DNA from: Azospirillum agricola
GTDB taxonomy: Bacteria; Pseudomonadota; Alphaproteobacteria; Azospirillales; Azospirillaceae
Length of the DNA stretch: 64,000 nt
Reading direction: 5' to 3'
Assembly (NCBI RefSeq): GCF_017876095.1
Contig: NZ_JAGINM010000008.1
Span: 124,001 to 188,000 of the forward strand
The translations under genes were made by a program, and so were the position numbers. Under the pieces are notes generated by a model. That model ran no database searches. It saw only the letters and a program-made list of their open reading frames with translations, and was not told the DNA's origin. Of the stretch, positions 39,252 to 47,820 are shown in pieces (the stretch's first letter is position 1; the number at the start of each line of letters is the position of its first letter).

Positions 39252-41670
39252 GGCCGGACCTCCCCGCGCCCACGGGCGCCGGACCGCCCAGCACGGCGGC
39301 GAAGGCGAGGCTGAGGAAGGCGCCGATGGCGACGGTCATGCCGATGCCGTGCAGCACCGGGATGCCGGAGAAGGCCAGCGTGCCGAAACCGATGACGGCG
39401 CACAGGTTGGCGACGACCACCGAGACGACGGTGCGCTCGCGCAGGGGGGGCGACGGCTCCGGCCGCTCGAACAGCAGCGAGTAGTTGGAGCCGACGCCGA
39501 CGACCAGCAGCAGCCCGACCAGATGGAAGATCGACAGCGCCTGGCCCAGCGCGGTCAGCAGCGCCACGGTGATGACCACCGCCGCCGCCAGCGGCAGCAC
39601 CGCCGCCACCAGCGAGCGCGGCGACCGCAGGGCCGCCGCCAGCAGCGCGGTGATCGCCAGCCCGCCGAGCAGCGCCAGCGTCAGCGCCTCCTGCCGGTAG
39701 CTGCGGTAGAGCCGGTCGGATTCCTCCTTCAGGTTCAGCAGGACGGCGCCCCGCGCCGAGGGATCCCCGGCCAGCCGGGCGGCCAGCGCCGGCGGGTCGG
39801 CGACGCCGCGCAGCGGCAGCATCGCGGTCCAGCCGGCGCCGCCGCGAACCAGCAGCGAGTCGAGCTTCAGCTTCAGGCCGGTGCCCTCCAGGCTCGCGCG
39901 CGTCAGCGGGGGCATGGTCCGCGCCGCCGCGACGTCGGCCAGGAAGGGCGCGAAGACGTCCGGCCGGAAGGGCAGACCTTGCGACGCCTGGGCGAGGGCA
40001 TCGCGCAGGCGGTCGGGCTCGGGCAGGGCGGCCTGCCGGGCGCGCTGGGTGGCGAGGCTCGGCAGGTGGACGGCCGGGGAGTCGTAGCCGCCCAGCACCC
40101 CCTGGCGGACCAGCGCGTCGAGCGGCGTCGCCAGCCGCTCGGCGGCGGCGAGCGCCCCGTCCGGCGTGGGAGCGGCGATGACCAGCAGATGGCTGACGTC
40201 GGGGGCGCCGAGGTCGCGGCGCAGCGCCTCGTCCAGCCGCTGGTCGGCCTCGGCCACCGGGCTCAGGCTCGACAGCTCGCCCGACCACGCCGTCGGCCCG
40301 AGATGGACCAGCCAGCCGAGCGACAGCAGGGTCGCCAGGGCGAGCGGAATCCGCAGGCGCGGGGCGGCGCCGGTCAGGGCGTTCAGCAGCGCCGCGAGCC
40401 GCGCCGGCCGCTGCGTGGCGAAGCCGTCCGGCAGCAGGACGGGCAGCACCCAGCGGGTGACGGCCAGCGCCACCGCCAGCCCGGTGATGGAGAAGAGGCC
40501 GAGCTGGGCCAGACCGCTGAAGCTGGAGAACAGCAGGGTGGCGAATCCGACGATCGAGGTGGCGACCCCGAGCAGCAGGGTCGGCCAGATCCGCCGCAGG
40601 GTGTCGCGCGCCGTCTGTCCGGGCAGCGTCTGGGTGAAGAGGTAGACGGCGTAATCGACGGTCTCGCCCAGCAGGGTCACGCCGAAACCCAGCGTGACGC
40701 CGTGCACCGTGCCGAATCCCAGGCTGACCGCCGCGACTCCGGCCAGGGCGCCGCTGATCGTCGGCAGCAGCGACAGCGCCAGCGCGCCGAGCGAGCGGTA
40801 GACCAGCAGCAGCATCCCCGCCACCAGCGCCGTCGCCAGGATGGAGGAGCGGGTCGCGTCGGCCTCGATCCGGTCGCGGGTCTGGACGGAGAAGACGCCC
40901 GGCCCGGTCATAACCAGCCGGGCGGTCCCGGCCCCGGCCCCGGCCCCGGCAGCGCCATCGGCGGCGTTGGTGCTGGCGTCGGCGCTGGCGGTGGCGGCGC
41001 GGGCCTCCTCGAAGGCGGCGCGGATCAGCGCCAGCGCGCGCTGCTGCGCGTCGATGTCGAAGCCGGGGGCGGCGGTCTGCACCAGCAGCAGCGCGCGCGC
41101 GCCATCCGCCGACACCCACACCCCGTCGCGGCTGGCCGGCCCGCCGGCCTCGCCCAGCACCCGGTCGGTCAGGGTCAGGATCTCGGCGGTCGGGTCGTTC
41201 GGCAGCGCCTGTTTCAGGAACATCCCGGCGGGGGATTGCAGCAGGCGCAGATCCTCCTCCAGCGCCCGGCGCAGCCCCTCGGCGGTGAAGCGTTCCGGCG
41301 TGACGGCCGGGCTGAGCAGGTAGCGGTTGGTCCAGAGATAGGCGGCGTCCGCCCCGCGCCCGGTCCGCTCGCCGTTCTCGACCGCCGCTATCAGGGGGTC
41401 GCCGCGCAGCCGGGCCGCCGTCGCGCGGCTGAGCCGTGTCAGGCTGTCCGGCGCCGCCCCCTCCAGCCCCACCAGCACGAGGCGCGACACGACGCCGTCG
41501 CGCAGCTGGTCCACGAGCACCTGCTGGGCGGCCGAGGGCGAGCGGGGCAGGAAGGCGGAGATGTCGGCGGTGACGGTCGCCCGCGCCACCAGCAGGGCGC
41601 AGACGGCCAGCCCGGCCAGCCACAGCGCCACCGCCCACCATCCGGCCTTGCCCCGCGCGGCGACGGTCAC
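39244..41670 (-). CDS. MMPL/RND-type lipid exporter
   Basis: 808 residues from GTG 41670 (GTGA overlap with the LolA-like stop). Twelve hydrophobic segments in two halves, each with a large periplasmic domain; conserved GETVDYAVYLFTQ in the first half (the TM4 region with the RND/MMPL Asp) and GVGSNYSLLFERP in the second. It likely moves the finished polyene lipid out of the inner membrane using the proton gradient. It is part of almost all aryl-polyene clusters. A GCCCCG hexamer repeat near 40927-40952 gives an Ala/Gly stretch in the first periplasmic domain. Confidence 0.9.
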   Translation of the reverse strand: MTVAARGKAGWWAVALWLAGLAVCALLVARATVTADISAFLPRSPSAAQQVLVDQLRDGVVSRLVLVGLEGAAPDSLTRLSRATAARLRGDPLIAAVENGERTGRGADAAYLWTNRYLLSPAVTPERFTAEGLRRALEEDLRLLQSPAGMFLKQALPNDPTAEILTLTDRVLGEAGGPASRDGVWVSADGARALLLVQTAAPGFDIDAQQRALALIRAAFEEARAATASADASTNAADGAAGAGAGAGTARLVMTGPGVFSVQTRDRIEADATRSSILATALVAGMLLLVYRSLGALALSLLPTISGALAGVAAVSLGFGTVHGVTLGFGVTLLGETVDYAVYLFTQTLPGQTARDTLRRIWPTLLLGVATSIVGFATLLFSSFSGLAQLGLFSITGLAVALAVTRWVLPVLLPDGFATQRPARLAALLNALTGAAPRLRIPLALATLLSLGWLVHLGPTAWSGELSSLSPVAEADQRLDEALRRDLGAPDVSHLLVIAAPTPDGALAAAERLATPLDALVRQGVLGGYDSPAVHLPSLATQRARQAALPEPDRLRDALAQASQGLPFRPDVFAPFLADVAAARTMPPLTRASLEGTGLKLKLDSLLVRGGAGWTAMLPLRGVADPPALAARLAGDPSARGAVLLNLKEESDRLYRSYRQEALTLALLGGLAITALLAAALRSPRSLVAAVLPLAAAVVITVALLTALGQALSIFHLVGLLLVVGVGSNYSLLFERPEPSPPLRERTVVSVVVANLCAVIGFGTLAFSGIPVLHGIGMTVAIGAFLSLAFAAVLGGPAPVGAGRSGHG

Positions 41671-42278
41671 GGCGGATCCGGAAGGATCGTCATGCTGGAC
41701 CGGTCGCCGTCGGCCTGATGGACGTCGATCCGGCCGATCCCGGCCTTCCGGCCGGCGATCTCGATCCGCCCGACCATGGCGCGGGCCTCGGCCGCGCGCG
41801 GCGTCAGCCGCATGAGCCAGCCCTCCGGCGTGCCCTCCAGCGCGACGTCGTAGAAGCGCATCATGGTCGGGACGTCGCCGCGCAGCGTCGCCCGGATGCT
41901 CTCCACGTAGGTCTGGATTTCCGGCATGGAGGACACCGACAGGCTGCGCGACGCCCCGTCCGCCCGCGTCAGGGTCAGCCGGTCGCCCTCGACCCGCAGA
42001 CTCTCCTGCTGGGGCTGGAGCGTCGTCTTCTCCAGCCGGTCGGGGCGGCGGTAGGTCAGGGTGCCGCTGCTCTCCAGCGGGGTGTCGAGCAGGCTGACCG
42101 TCCGGGTCTCTGTGAAGCGGGCGCTGGAGGCCTGGACCTGCGCGAAGGCGGCGAACAGCTCCGTCAGCCCCCACGGCCGGTCCGCCGCGCCCGCTCCGGC
42201 CGGCGGCAGGGCGGCGGCCAGCAGGGCGGCGACGGCCGCCGCGATGCGGCGCCGGGCCGGGCTATTTCCAGAAATCAT
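41667..42278 (-). CDS. LolA-like outer-membrane lipid carrier
   Basis: 203 residues with signal peptide (IAAAVAALLAAALPPAGAGA, cleavage after about residue 31). The mature part has the LolA-type fold signature SSARFTETRTVSLLDTPLESSG and LTYRRPDRLEKTTLQP, with the periplasmic beta-barrel pattern expected for a carrier of hydrophobic cargo. In aryl-polyene clusters a LolA-like protein takes the pigment lipid across the periplasm to the outer membrane. It overlaps the MMPL start and the acyltransferase end, so exporter and carrier are made together. Confidence 0.87.
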   Translation of the reverse strand: MISGNSPARRRIAAAVAALLAAALPPAGAGAADRPWGLTELFAAFAQVQASSARFTETRTVSLLDTPLESSGTLTYRRPDRLEKTTLQPQQESLRVEGDRLTLTRADGASRSLSVSSMPEIQTYVESIRATLRGDVPTMMRFYDVALEGTPEGWLMRLTPRAAEARAMVGRIEIAGRKAGIGRIDVHQADGDRSSMTILPDPP

Positions 42279-43257
42279 AGAAATTGAACCAGTTGTAGGG
42301 GGAGGAAAGGGCGTGGTGCTCCAGCCGGTCGGCGAAGCGCCCGACGGCCCAGCGCACGAGGCCGGGCCGTTCGGCGGCCGGCACGTCGGAGAAGTCGGCG
42401 ATCCGCTCGAAATGCACGTCGTAGCGTCCGCCGCCCTGGTAGAGCCCGACCATCAGCACGACCGGCCGCCTCAGCATGGCGGCGAGCTGGAAGGGGCCCA
42501 GCGCGAAGGCCGCCGGCTCGCCCAGGAAGGGCAGGCGGATCTCCTCCTCGCCGTCCAGCGTGCGGTCGGCGAGCATGCCGACGAAATGGCCGCGATCGAG
42601 GCTTTCGCGCACCTTCAGCATCGATTCCGGCCGGCCCAGCGCGATCACCTCCAGCGACAGCGCCGGGTTGATGGCGTTCAGCACCGAATTGATCTTGCGC
42701 GCGTTCTCCTCGTACATCACGAGGCTGACGCGCAGGTCGCGCTGGCGGCGGCCGAGCGCGCGGACCGCCTCGAAGCTGCCCATGTGGGCGCCGAGCAGCA
42801 GGCAGCCCTCCCCCCGTTCCATCAGCTCGATGGCGATGTCCTCGCCATGGACGCGGATGTCGAAGGCGGCGGTCTGGTCGTTCAGGAAGAAGACGCGGTC
42901 GAGCAGGCAGGCGGCGAAGACATGGTAGTGGCGGAACAGGTCGCCGAAGCGCGGCGGCCGGCCCAGCGCCCTGGCGAGGAAGCGCGCCGACCCGGCCCTC
43001 GGCTTGCGCGAGAAGAGGACGAAGTAGAGGCAGATGGGGGGAAGCAGCAGCCGGGCCGTCGTCCGGCCGAGGCGCAGCGCTACCCAGACGATGAAGCGGA
43101 TCGCCGCCGTCGTGCTGCGTTCCGGCCGGGTCATCCACTCCTTGCGGCGGCGGAGCCGGCCGGGGCGGGGCGGGGCGGCGTCGTCCGCGGCGGCGGACGC
43201 GGCGGTGTCCGGCGGCGGATTCTCGCGCCCCGGTTTTTCACGGAGAGGCCGGGTCAC
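42262..43257 (-). CDS. LpxL/HtrB-like acyltransferase of the cluster
   Basis: 331 residues from GTG 43257, which overlaps the preceding dehydratase stop (GTGA). A basic N-terminus of about 50 residues and one membrane helix (about 50-75) lead to the lysophospholipid acyltransferase core: LLLGAHMGSFEAVRALG (HxxxxE motif region) and AALSLEVIALGRPESMLKV, then MLADRTLDGEEEIRLPFLG. An alternative start at MTRPER (about 43110) would shorten it. Probably acylates the sugar or lipid that carries the polyene. It is the second acyltransferase of the cluster. Confidence 0.85.
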   Translation of the reverse strand: MTRPLREKPGRENPPPDTAASAAADDAAPPRPGRLRRRKEWMTRPERSTTAAIRFIVWVALRLGRTTARLLLPPICLYFVLFSRKPRAGSARFLARALGRPPRFGDLFRHYHVFAACLLDRVFFLNDQTAAFDIRVHGEDIAIELMERGEGCLLLGAHMGSFEAVRALGRRQRDLRVSLVMYEENARKINSVLNAINPALSLEVIALGRPESMLKVRESLDRGHFVGMLADRTLDGEEEIRLPFLGEPAAFALGPFQLAAMLRRPVVLMVGLYQGGGRYDVHFERIADFSDVPAAERPGLVRWAVGRFADRLEHHALSSPYNWFNFYDFWK

Positions 43258-43574
43258 AGCGCGACGCGGCCGCTCATCACCGGGCGGCCCTCCACGCTGC
43301 CGGTGAAGGCGATCTCCCCGGCGGAGGCGGGCTGCCACTCGATGCGCAGCCGGTCGCCGGGCCGCACGGGGCGCAGGAACTTGGCCGACCGCAGCCGGCA
43401 GGGGCCGAGGTCGCGGCCTTCCGCCCCGGCGATGGCGGTCAGGGCGGCGTCGAGCAGCACGGCGCCCGGAATCACCGGGTTGCCGGGGAAATGGCCGGCG
43501 GCGGTGGGGTGGTCGGCGGGGAAGCGGAGGTCGGTCGCCCGGAGGATCGTCTGGGGAGTCGGCACGGCGGACAC
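43254..43574 (-). CDS. ApeI/FabZ-like 3-hydroxyacyl-ACP dehydratase
   Basis: 106 residues; single hotdog domain with HFPGNPVIPGAVLLDAAL, the FabZ-like active-site segment (His and the PG turn; the partner acidic residue follows as D in LLDAAL). It would dehydrate 3-hydroxyacyl-ACP, working with the ApeP-like enzyme. The protein is short (typical FabZ is about 140-150), like the ApeI subunit of E. coli clusters, which forms a heterodimeric dehydratase. It lies 7 bp after the AMP-ligase. Confidence 0.88.
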   Translation of the reverse strand: MSAVPTPQTILRATDLRFPADHPTAAGHFPGNPVIPGAVLLDAALTAIAGAEGRDLGPCRLRSAKFLRPVRPGDRLRIEWQPASAGEIAFTGSVEGRPVMSGRVAL

Positions 43575-43580
43575 CTGAGT

Positions 43581-44978
43581 CTAGCCGCGCGGCGGCGCGG
43601 TGTCGTCGGCGAGCAGCCGCAGCAGCGCCTCGCGCGGCAGCTTGCCGGTGGGGTTGCGCGGCAGGGCGTCGACGAAGCGCAGCGGGCGCGGCAGGAAGAT
43701 CGGGTCGATCCGCTCGCGCAGCCGGGCGGTCAGCGTTTCGGCGGTCAGCCCCGGCGCCACCACCAGGGCGGCCAGCCGGGCGGTTCCGCCGCCATTCCCC
43801 CTCGGCTCGTCCCCGCCCGGCATGAAGAAGACGCCGTCCCGCACGCCCTCGATCGAGTTGAGATGGTGGTTGAGGTAGGCGAGCGAGTTGCGCTTGCCGG
43901 CGATGTTGACCTGATCGGCCGAGCGGCCGTGCAGGATGAAGCGGGTGTCGGACGTCAGCGCGATCACGTCGGCCAGCAGCGTCTCGCCGTCCAGGAAGTC
44001 GCCCGACGCCCAGGTGCCCTGCTCGTCCTGGCGCAGGCGGAGCCCGTCGATGCAGCGCCATTCCGCCGTGGCCGTGGTGCGGCGGACCGCGAGCTGCCCG
44101 GTCTCCGAGCAGCCGTAGATTTCGTGCAGCGGGGCCGACAGGCGCGCCTCGGCGGCGCTGGCGAGCTGCGGCGCCAGCGGCGCCGTCGCGCACAGGATCA
44201 GGTCGAGCGGCGGCAGCGCGGTGTCGTCGGCCAGCAGCGCCTGGAGATGCACCGGCGTGGTCACCAGCAGGCGGCGCGGTCCGACGGAATCGAGGCTGGC
44301 GGCGATGTCGGCCGGAAACAGGGGGCGTCCGCCATGCAGGACGAGCCCGTGCTGGAGCGCCAGCAGGACGACCGACTCCAGCCCGTACATGTGCTGGTGC
44401 GGCACGGTGCCGACCAGCCCGGCCGCTCCCAGCGCCTCGATGCCGAGCGCCGCGCCGGCGCCCTGGACGCTGCGGACCAGCGTGCCCCAGCTCTTCACCT
44501 GCGGCATCGGCCGGCCGGTGGAGCCGGAGGTGAAGGCGATGGCCGCCACCTGGTCGGCGGGAAAGGCCAGCTCATCGAAGGCCGGCTCCCCGCCGAGGGC
44601 TGTCGCGGCGGCGCGCTCCAGCCCGTCCGGCGGCAGCGCGGCCAGGCAGTCCAGGCCGGGGTGGCTCCGTCCCGCGTCGGTCAGGCAGACCAGCCCCGGA
44701 TACGCCTCGGCCAGTTGATGCAGCATGGCCGGCGTGTCGTTGGGCGGCAGCAGGCTGATCTGCCGGCGCAGCAGCGCCGCGCCGAGGCCGACGGCGAAGC
44801 CGAGCCGGTCGCCGCACAGGTTCAGCGCGTAGGCCCAGTCGGGCAGCCGCCGCGCCAGATCCCGCACGGCGGCGAGGAACGCGCGCACCGTCACCGGCCG
44901 CCCGTCGCGCCACGCGAACAGGGCGTCGGGATCGCGGTGGCGGAGCAGCGGCAGCCGGGTGGTGGACAGAATCGTCAT
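43581..44978 (-). CDS. AMP-ligase (acyl/aryl-ACP synthetase) of the cluster
   Basis: 465 residues. Adenylate-forming motifs: FTSGSTGRPMPQVKSW (phosphate-binding loop), EIYGCSETGQLAVRR, and the C-terminal catalytic lysine in PRNPTGKLPRE. It probably activates an aromatic acid such as 4-hydroxybenzoate and loads it on the ACP to start the polyene, like ApeH. The enzyme is shorter than typical acyl-CoA ligases (about 500), as for the ApeH group. It starts 10 bp after the COG4648 membrane protein ends. Confidence 0.9.
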   Translation of the reverse strand: MTILSTTRLPLLRHRDPDALFAWRDGRPVTVRAFLAAVRDLARRLPDWAYALNLCGDRLGFAVGLGAALLRRQISLLPPNDTPAMLHQLAEAYPGLVCLTDAGRSHPGLDCLAALPPDGLERAAATALGGEPAFDELAFPADQVAAIAFTSGSTGRPMPQVKSWGTLVRSVQGAGAALGIEALGAAGLVGTVPHQHMYGLESVVLLALQHGLVLHGGRPLFPADIAASLDSVGPRRLLVTTPVHLQALLADDTALPPLDLILCATAPLAPQLASAAEARLSAPLHEIYGCSETGQLAVRRTTATAEWRCIDGLRLRQDEQGTWASGDFLDGETLLADVIALTSDTRFILHGRSADQVNIAGKRNSLAYLNHHLNSIEGVRDGVFFMPGGDEPRGNGGGTARLAALVVAPGLTAETLTARLRERIDPIFLPRPLRFVDALPRNPTGKLPREALLRLLADDTAPPRG

Positions 44979-44988
44979 GGCGTGACCG

Positions 44989-45621
44989 TCATGGGTTGGG
45001 CCGCTCCGCGAAGACGCGGACGACGTCGGCGATCGATCCGTGGGAATGGTTGGGGAACCGGCGCAGCCGGCAGGCGTATTCCAGCAGGAACATCAGGGCG
45101 ACCAGCGGCAGGTCGAGCACGTTGACGAAGAAGGACCACACCGTGTCGGGGGCGGTCAGGAACAGCAGGGCGGACACCGCGAGCTGGCCGGCGAAGAACA
45201 GGCACCACGCCACGGTGACGCGGCGGGTGTAGACCAGCATCGCGTCCGTCAGGTGGCCGCGCATGCGGCGGGCGATGCCGGTGATCAGCGGCTCGCGCCC
45301 CGGCGCCAGGGTGCGGCCGAACAGCGCCAGAAGCCCGGCGTGGATGGCGGCGTGGCCGATTCCTGCCGCCGCCAGCAGGCCGTCGCGCGCGGAATGCCAG
45401 GACAGGACGATCAGCGGGATGGCGGCGGCCAGGGCGATCCAGCGGTGGCGGGGCGACAGCCGGCCGACCACCAGCGCGGTGACCCCCGTCTGCACCAGCG
45501 CCAGCGCCAGCGCGGCGCCGGTGCCCGGATCGGCGACGACCGCGCCGTGGACGAGCAGAGGGTAGGCGGCGGCCAGCGACAGGCCGACGCAGCCCCCGAC
45601 CCAGGCCGTCACCGCCCGCAT
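44989..45621 (-). CDS. COG4648-type membrane protein of the cluster
   Basis: 210 residues from ATG 45621, overlapping the ACP stop by one base. Four to six hydrophobic segments (for example AVTAWVGGCVGLSLAAAYPLL, ALALALVQTGVTALVV, VTVAWCLFFAGQLAVSALLFL). COG4648 proteins are small membrane proteins found in aryl-polyene clusters (ApeG-like) with no known activity. It may anchor the enzymes or help transfer. A conserved WSFFVNVLDLPLVALMFLLEYACRLRRFP block sits at the end. Confidence 0.82.
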   Translation of the reverse strand: MRAVTAWVGGCVGLSLAAAYPLLVHGAVVADPGTGAALALALVQTGVTALVVGRLSPRHRWIALAAAIPLIVLSWHSARDGLLAAAGIGHAAIHAGLLALFGRTLAPGREPLITGIARRMRGHLTDAMLVYTRRVTVAWCLFFAGQLAVSALLFLTAPDTVWSFFVNVLDLPLVALMFLLEYACRLRRFPNHSHGSIADVVRVFAERPNP

Positions 45622-45896
45622 CAGGCGGCTTTGAGCCGTTGGATGTGATCGTTCAGCGTGCGCAGCGAGGCGAAGATCGTGGCGTTGTTCTCGTCGTCGG
45701 CCCGCAGCTTGACCCCGTAGGTCTTCGACACCGCGAGCGCCACCTCCAGGATGTCGATGGAATCGAGGCCGAGCCCCTCGCCGTAGAGCGCCGCCTCCGG
45801 GTCGATGTCGTCCGGCTCCGTTTCCAGAGTGAGGGTGTCCACGATCAGGGTCGCCAGCTCGTGTTCCGAGGGGGACATCGTCGTCAAGTCGCTCAT
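45621..45896 (-). CDS. Acyl carrier protein of the cluster
   Basis: 91 residues from ATG 45896 (MSDLTT...). The phosphopantetheine-accepting serine is S46 in LGLDSIDILE, with acidic helix II following. The frame is open to ATG 45938, which lies 8 nt after a 12-bp palindrome and next to AAAGAGG, so the longer 105-residue form cannot be excluded. It heads the minus-strand pigment unit and carries the growing polyene. Only one ACP is seen, whereas E. coli APE clusters have two. It must be activated by a phosphopantetheinyl transferase that is not in this window. Confidence 0.9.
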   Translation of the reverse strand: MSDLTTMSPSEHELATLIVDTLTLETEPDDIDPEAALYGEGLGLDSIDILEVALAVSKTYGVKLRADDENNATIFASLRTLNDHIQRLKAA

Positions 45897-46169
45897 CAGG
45901 CCTCGCAAGAGCAGCGGCGCGCACCCTTCGGCCATCATACCTCTTTGGATATATCCATCAAGGTGTAGAAAGTCCCGATCGAGCGCGTGGATTCGCCAAG
46001 TCCGTCATGACGATAGCCACGCGCCTCCGGGGTTTCCATCATTATTTCGGAGTGTCCGCACTGTATTGCGAAATGGCGATGTAACTCTGAAGACCGATGA
46101 AGTTCGGCCTCGCGGCCGAACAATCATGCCGGCGGTTTCTCCACGGGGTGCGCGGCCCTTCGGGACGGA
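45897..46169. promoter_or_regulatory. Promoter region of the minus-strand pigment unit
   Basis: A 273-bp gap upstream of the ACP gene and downstream of the EmrB/QacA gene. G+C falls in 45939-46120. TGGATATATCCA (45946-45957) is a perfect 12-bp palindrome just before the alternative ACP start; it may be an operator or part of the promoter. No other clear element could be placed. Confidence 0.5.
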
Positions 46170-47678
46170 TCAAGCGCCGTCCGCCGTCTGGCCGGGCCGG
46201 GCGCGGCGGCCCGCGACCGTGACCGCCAGCGCGGCGGCGATCAGGCCGGCGGCCACCGCGAAGGTGGCGCGCGTGCCGCTGGCGACCGCCTCGGCGCCCG
46301 CCGTCGCGACATCCCCCGCCGCCGCCGCGAACACCGCGCCCATGGCGGAGGCCCCGGTGACCAGCCCGAGATTGCGCGCGAGATTCAGCAGGCCGGACGT
46401 GAGACCCCGCTGGTCCGGACGGACACCGGTCATGACGGCGGTGTTGTTGGCGGTCTGGAACAGCGCGTAGCCGATGGTGACGACGACGAGGGGAGCGAGG
46501 TAGCCGGCGACTCCCAACGCCGCTCCCAACGCCGCCGGCAGCCCGGACAGCAGGACGGTTCCGGCCGCCATGCCGGCCAGCCCGGCGACGGTCATGCGCC
46601 GTGCGCCGAAACGGTCGGTGAGGCGGCCGGCCGGGACGCCGGCCAGCGCGGCGGCGAGCGGACCGGCCGACAGGGCGAGCCCGGCCGGTCCCGTGTCGAG
46701 CCCGAGGGCGTGCGAAAGATGGAACGGTCCGACCACCAGCGTCGCCATCATCACCGTCGAGACGAGCGCGTTCGCGGCGAGGCCCCGGCCCAGCGCGGGA
46801 TCGCGGAGCATCGCCGGGCGGATCAGGGGGGAGGCGGCGTTCGCCTCGACGCGCAGGAAGAGGCCGGCTCCGCAGGCGGCGGCCAGCAGCAGGGCCAGGG
46901 TGAGCGGACCGAAGGCGCCGCGCCCCATCGTCATGGCCAGCGCGTAGGCGGCGAGCGTCAGCGCCAGCAGCAGCGTGCCCAGCCCGTCGAAGCCCGCCCG
47001 TCCGCGCGCCGTTCCGTCCGCCGTTCCGCCCGTGGTTCCGTCCCGATCCTCCCGGCGGTCGGCGGGCAGGTGACGGCGCGCGAGGGCGAACGCCAGAAGC
47101 CCCAGCGGCAGGCCGGCGAGGAAGATCGCCCGCCAGCCGAACCCGGCGATCAACCCGCCGCCGAGCGACGGGCCGAGGGCGGTGCCGACCGCCGACATGG
47201 TGCCGAGCAGCCCCATGGCACCGCCGACCCGCGACGCGGGAACCGTTCCGGCGACGAGGGCCATGGCCAGCGCCATCATCACGGCGGCTCCCACGCCCTG
47301 CGCCGCCCTCGCGGCGACCAGCAGCCAGAGCGTCGGCGCCGCGCCGCACAGGGCCGAGGCCAGCGTGAACAGCGCGATGCCGCCCAGCAGCAGCCGGCGC
47401 CGCCCGGCGAGATCGCCGAGCCGCCCGGCGCCGACGATCAGGCTGGTGATGGCGAGAAGATAGGAAAGGACGATCCACTGCACGTCCTGGAAGGGGGCGC
47501 CGAACGCGTCGGCCAGCGTCGGCAGGGCGACGTTGGCGACGCTGATGCCGAGCGAGGGCAGCAGCACGCACAGCGACAGCCCGGCGAGCGCCCAGCGGAC
47601 CGAGGCGGCCCGTTCGCCGTTCCTGGCGTCGTCCCCGGCGGCGGCTCCACCCCGCTCCGCGATGACTGGTTTCACCAT
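46170..47678 (-). CDS. EmrB/QacA-type MFS efflux transporter (DHA2)
   Basis: 502 residues from ATG 47678 (GGAGGTC just upstream). About 14 hydrophobic segments; the antiporter block GRLGDLAGRRRLLLGG (loop 2-3 motif A) and a long PTLADAFGAPFQDVQWIVLSYLL N-terminal region. It exports drugs or metabolites by proton antiport. It lies directly upstream of the pigment operon, in the same direction and divergent from a LysR gene, so it may serve pigment or unrelated export. A transposon-like origin is not seen. Confidence 0.88.
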   Translation of the reverse strand: MVKPVIAERGGAAAGDDARNGERAASVRWALAGLSLCVLLPSLGISVANVALPTLADAFGAPFQDVQWIVLSYLLAITSLIVGAGRLGDLAGRRRLLLGGIALFTLASALCGAAPTLWLLVAARAAQGVGAAVMMALAMALVAGTVPASRVGGAMGLLGTMSAVGTALGPSLGGGLIAGFGWRAIFLAGLPLGLLAFALARRHLPADRREDRDGTTGGTADGTARGRAGFDGLGTLLLALTLAAYALAMTMGRGAFGPLTLALLLAAACGAGLFLRVEANAASPLIRPAMLRDPALGRGLAANALVSTVMMATLVVGPFHLSHALGLDTGPAGLALSAGPLAAALAGVPAGRLTDRFGARRMTVAGLAGMAAGTVLLSGLPAALGAALGVAGYLAPLVVVTIGYALFQTANNTAVMTGVRPDQRGLTSGLLNLARNLGLVTGASAMGAVFAAAAGDVATAGAEAVASGTRATFAVAAGLIAAALAVTVAGRRARPGQTADGA

Positions 47679-47820
47679 GACCTCCGTTTTCCGTCGATCC
47701 CCGAAGGGAAGCGGCCGGAATCCTAGGCCACGGTCCGGCATGGCGGAACGCGCAGCGTTTGCAGCTTGTCCGTGCGTCCGACGCCATGCCGCCGGCGGGC
47801 CGGGGTGCTATGATCGCGGG

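Noticed and set aside
38716..41718. 1000-codon open frame on the plus strand opposite the MMPL gene
   Set aside because: Low-complexity Arg/Gly/Gln/Ala product, no family signal, wholly antisense to a well-supported exporter gene; long antisense frames are normal at this G+C.
34369..45896. Ordinary fatty-acid synthesis operon
   Set aside because: The MMPL exporter, LolA-like carrier, AMP-ligase, COG4648 protein and CLF partner are not part of fatty-acid synthesis and fit an aryl-polyene cluster.
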